A DNA stretch of 24,404 nt from JAZOTM01 sp045657625 (GTDB taxonomy: Bacteria; Bacillota; Clostridia; Lachnospirales; Lachnospiraceae): positions 1 to 24,404 of the forward strand of contig JAZOTM010000007.1 of assembly GCA_045657625.1 (NCBI GenBank), in the 5' to 3' direction. A model generated the notes under the pieces. That model searched no databases, was not told the DNA's origin, and worked only from the letters and a program-made list of their open reading frames with translations. Shown piece after piece: positions 22,567 through 24,404 of this stretch. The translations under genes and the position numbers were made by a program. Numbering within the stretch: position 1 is the stretch's first letter; the number at the start of each line of letters is the position of its first letter.

Positions 22567-23379
22567 TTACTGCAGTAAGGATAATACACCCTGTGTTGCC
22601 TGATTTGCCTGTGCCAGCATTGACTGTCCTGCCTGTTGCAAAATGTTATTCTTACTGTAATTAACCATTTCAGATGCCATATCTGTATCACGAATACGAG
22701 ATTCAGCTGCCTGTGTATTTTCAGCAGATGTATCCAAATTGGCAATGGTATGTTCCAAACGATTCTGAATTGCACCAAGCACAGATCTCTGTGTAGAAAC
22801 CTGATCGATGGCACTCTGAATCAATGCCATTGCATTTCCTGCTGCTGAGAAAGAAGAAACAGCAAGTGCATTTACACCAATAGATGCTGCATCCATATTA
22901 TCGATACTGATTTCAATGGCTTGTCCACAAATAGAACCAACCTGTAAATTCTTTCCGGTGAAGGATCCATCCAATAAGTTCATGGTGTTGAACTGTGTAG
23001 TTGACTGGATACGATCAATTTCAGATACCAACTGATCAATTTCAGACTGAATTGCATTTCGGTCGATGGAAGTATTGGTATCATTTGCAGCCTGTGTAGC
23101 AAGTTCATTCATACGCTGCAAAATAGAATGAGTTTCATTCAAAGCACCTTCAGCAGTCTGTACCAAAGAAATACCATCCTGTGCATTAGAAGAAGCTTTT
23201 GTAAGTCCACGGATCTGGCTTCTCATTTTTTCAGAAATGGAAAGTCCTGCTGCATCATCCGCTGCTCTGTTGATTTTGTAACCGGATGATAACTTCTCTG
23301 TAGATTTCGCCTGAGCGCTTGTGGTAATGCCCAACTGTCTGTTGGCATTCATTGATTGCATGTTATGCTGTACTACCAT
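22567..23379 (-). CDS. hag: Flagellin A
   Basis: This 270-aa filament subunit has the conserved N-terminal D0/D1 region (NMQSMNANRQLGITTSAQAKS, KLSSGYKINRAADDAAGL) and C-terminal D1/D0 region (AAESRIRDTDMASEMV, ending GVLSLLQ). The D2/D3 insert is absent and the central part is short, as in Hag-type flagellins of Firmicutes. It is about 87% identical by eye to flagellin B over 219 aligned residues. C151 in the surface-facing central segment (GSICGQ) is unusual for flagellin; flagellin B has Asn there. AAGGAGG lies 9 bases before the ATG, and a sigma-D type promoter lies upstream. Confidence 0.97.
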   Translation of the reverse strand: MVVQHNMQSMNANRQLGITTSAQAKSTEKLSSGYKINRAADDAAGLSISEKMRSQIRGLTKASSNAQDGISLVQTAEGALNETHSILQRMNELATQAANDTNTSIDRNAIQSEIDQLVSEIDRIQSTTQFNTMNLLDGSFTGKNLQVGSICGQAIEISIDNMDAASIGVNALAVSSFSAAGNAMALIQSAIDQVSTQRSVLGAIQNRLEHTIANLDTSAENTQAAESRIRDTDMASEMVNYSKNNILQQAGQSMLAQANQATQGVLSLLQ

Positions 23380-23447
23380 AATTTTGTTCCTCCTTGATGA
23401 AACGTTCTACATTATTTTATTGTGTTCTGTTTGCTTAACTGTTATAT

Positions 23448-23474
23448 ATATCGGACCTCTTTTTAAATACTTTA
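23448..23474 (-). promoter_or_regulatory. Sigma-D (sigma-28) flagellin promoter
   Basis: TAAA (23474-23471), 15 bases, TCCGATAT (23455-23448) on the minus strand, matching the TAAA-N15-GCCGATAT consensus at all but one base. It gives a flagellin A leader of about 60 nt, so expression would follow hook completion as for other late flagellar genes. Confidence 0.88.
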
Positions 23475-23512
23475 ACCCTTTTTGCAAAAAAATGAAATAG
23501 TACGAAAATATG

Positions 23513-23657
23513 CAAGAAAGAATGTCGCATGCGACATTCTCGCGCCAAGCGCGGTTGCATTTATGCAACATTTACATCTCGCGCGCGTGCGCTTCCATAG
23601 CGGAGCGCTTTTTTGTATAATAAGAAATTCGAAGGAATTTCTTATTATACAAAAAAA
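23513..23657. repeat. Composite palindromic repeat, copy 2 (145 bp)
   Basis: It is the same ordered set of palindromes as copy 1, in the same orientation, beginning CAAGAAAG and ending in the A-run that is also the T-run of the flagellin B terminator. The end hairpin is 22 bp (23609-23630 with 23635-23656). Relative to copy 1 it has one extra T:A pair and one A:T pair replaced by G:C, each changed in both arms. It sits between the flagellin B terminator and the flagellin A promoter. Confidence 0.95.
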
Positions 23658-23683
23658 GAAAGAGCCGGAAAACCGGCTCTTTC
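23651..23683 (-). terminator. Terminator of flagellin gene B
   Basis: The stem GAAAGAGCCGG / CCGGCTCTTTC (23658-23668 with 23673-23683, loop of four) is followed on the minus strand by seven T. Its sequence is unrelated to the flagellin A terminator. Confidence 0.92.
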
Positions 23684-23699
23684 GGTAGTTTTATATTGA

Positions 23700-24404
23700 T
23701 TACTGAAGCAATGACAATACACCCTGTGTAGACTGGTTAGCCTGTGCAAGCATTGACTGGCCTGCCTGTGCAAGAATGTTATTCTTGCTGTAGGTAACCA
23801 TTTCAGAAGCCATATCTGTATCACGGATACGAGATTCAGCTGCCTGTGTATTCTCAGCAGATGTATCCAAGTTGGCAATTGTATGCTCCAGACGATTCTG
23901 AACAGCACCAAGTGTAGATCTCTGTGTAGAAACCTTATCAATTGCACTCTGAATTCTCTTCATAGAACTTCCAGCTGCTGCGTAGCTAGAAACAGAAAGT
24001 CCTTTCACACCGATAGAAGATGCATTCATGTTATCGATACTAATTTCAATCTTCTGTCCGTTCAAAGAACCAACCTGAAGATTCTTTCCTGTGAAGCTAC
24101 CATCTAACAAGTTCATGGTATTGAACTGTGTGGTTGACTGGATACGATCGATTTCAGATGTTAACTGATCAATTTCAGCCTTGATAGCGGTTCTATCAAC
24201 AGATGTATTGGTATCGTTAGCTGCCTGTGTAGCTAATTCATTCATACGCTGTAAGATAGAATGAGTTTCATTTAATGCACCTTCAGCGGTCTGTACTAAA
24301 GAAACGCCGTCCTGTGCATTTGCAGAAGCTTTGTTCAAGCCTCTGATCTGGCTTCTCATTTTTTCAGAAATGGAAAGTCCAGCTGCATCGTCTGCTGCAC
24401 GATT
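23700..24404 (-). CDS. hag: Flagellin B (5' end beyond window)
   Basis: The open frame reaches the right edge, so the first residues (about 37) are missing. The visible 234 residues begin NRAADDAAGLSISEKMRSQIRGL and end in the flagellin C-terminus GVLSLLQ. The coiled-coil D1 helices and TTQFNTMNLLDGSF are conserved. It differs from flagellin A mostly in the central, filament-surface segment (for example SLNGQKIEI against SICGQAIEI). Two tandem flagellins next to a Maf gene suggest a filament built of, or switching between, two subunits. Confidence 0.96.
   Translation of the reverse strand, partial: NRAADDAAGLSISEKMRSQIRGLNKASANAQDGVSLVQTAEGALNETHSILQRMNELATQAANDTNTSVDRTAIKAEIDQLTSEIDRIQSTTQFNTMNLLDGSFTGKNLQVGSLNGQKIEISIDNMNASSIGVKGLSVSSYAAAGSSMKRIQSAIDKVSTQRSTLGAVQNRLEHTIANLDTSAENTQAAESRIRDTDMASEMVTYSKNNILAQAGQSMLAQANQSTQGVLSLLQ

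Noticed and set aside
22395..22664. Open frame running through repeat copy 1
   Set aside because: It is read across nested palindromes and the flagellin terminator into the antisense of flagellin A. It is a product of the repeat's base composition, not a gene.
22386..23657. CRISPR-like array
   Set aside because: There are only two long copies over 1.1 kb apart with a complete gene between; no short regular repeats or spacers and no cas genes.
23482..23688. Open frame of 68 codons through repeat copy 2
   Set aside because: It covers the repeat and the flagellin B terminator, with no ribosome binding site and no sense similarity to proteins.

Overview
The window looks like the chromosome of a motile, low-GC Gram-positive of the Clostridia, most likely a Lachnospiraceae member. 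The evidence is AT-rich sequence, strong AGGAGG-type ribosome binding sites, the ecfA1-ecfA2-ecfT-truA-rplM-rpsI order shared with Bacillus and Clostridia, short (about 270 aa) paired flagellins, and a sigma-D type flagellin promoter. I do not assign a genus.

Region 1 (1-2540) is the right end of an integrated element: the tail of a cargo gene, a possible small RNA, an excisionase-like gene, a divergent XRE regulator with an operator array, and a tyrosine integrase that ends about 150 bp from the 3' end of rpsI. It resembles the end of an integrative and conjugative element or genomic island abutting rpsI. The other end is outside the window.

Region 2 (2542-11855, all minus strand) is a housekeeping cluster. 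In transcription order it holds a 36-aa membrane protein, a VanW/G5 cell-wall protein, a HypE-like AIR-synthase-family protein, an Lrp/AsnC regulator, a PLP aminotransferase, trmL, ecfA1, ecfA2, ecfT and truA. rplM-rpsI follows with its own consensus promoter, whose -35 box contains the truA stop codon. From vanW onward, spacings run from small overlaps to about 25 bp.

Region 3 (11881-20402) holds a membrane-anchored orphan gene (+), then a minus-strand run encoding glycosyltransferases (two CgeB-like, one GT2) followed without a gap by nth and a DEDDh exonuclease. Upstream of that run are a GT-B-like transferase and a small helical protein. A third CgeB-like transferase lies on the plus strand.

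Region 4 (20414-24404, minus) carries a Maf-type (DUF115) flagellin glycosyltransferase and two flagellin genes, the second cut by the window edge. With the neighbouring transferases this suggests a flagellin O-glycosylation island. A 143-145 bp repeat made of nested palindromes follows each flagellin terminator. Its two copies differ almost only by paired, compensatory changes in a 21-22 bp hairpin. This repeat and the regulatory architecture of the integrated element are the most notable observations.
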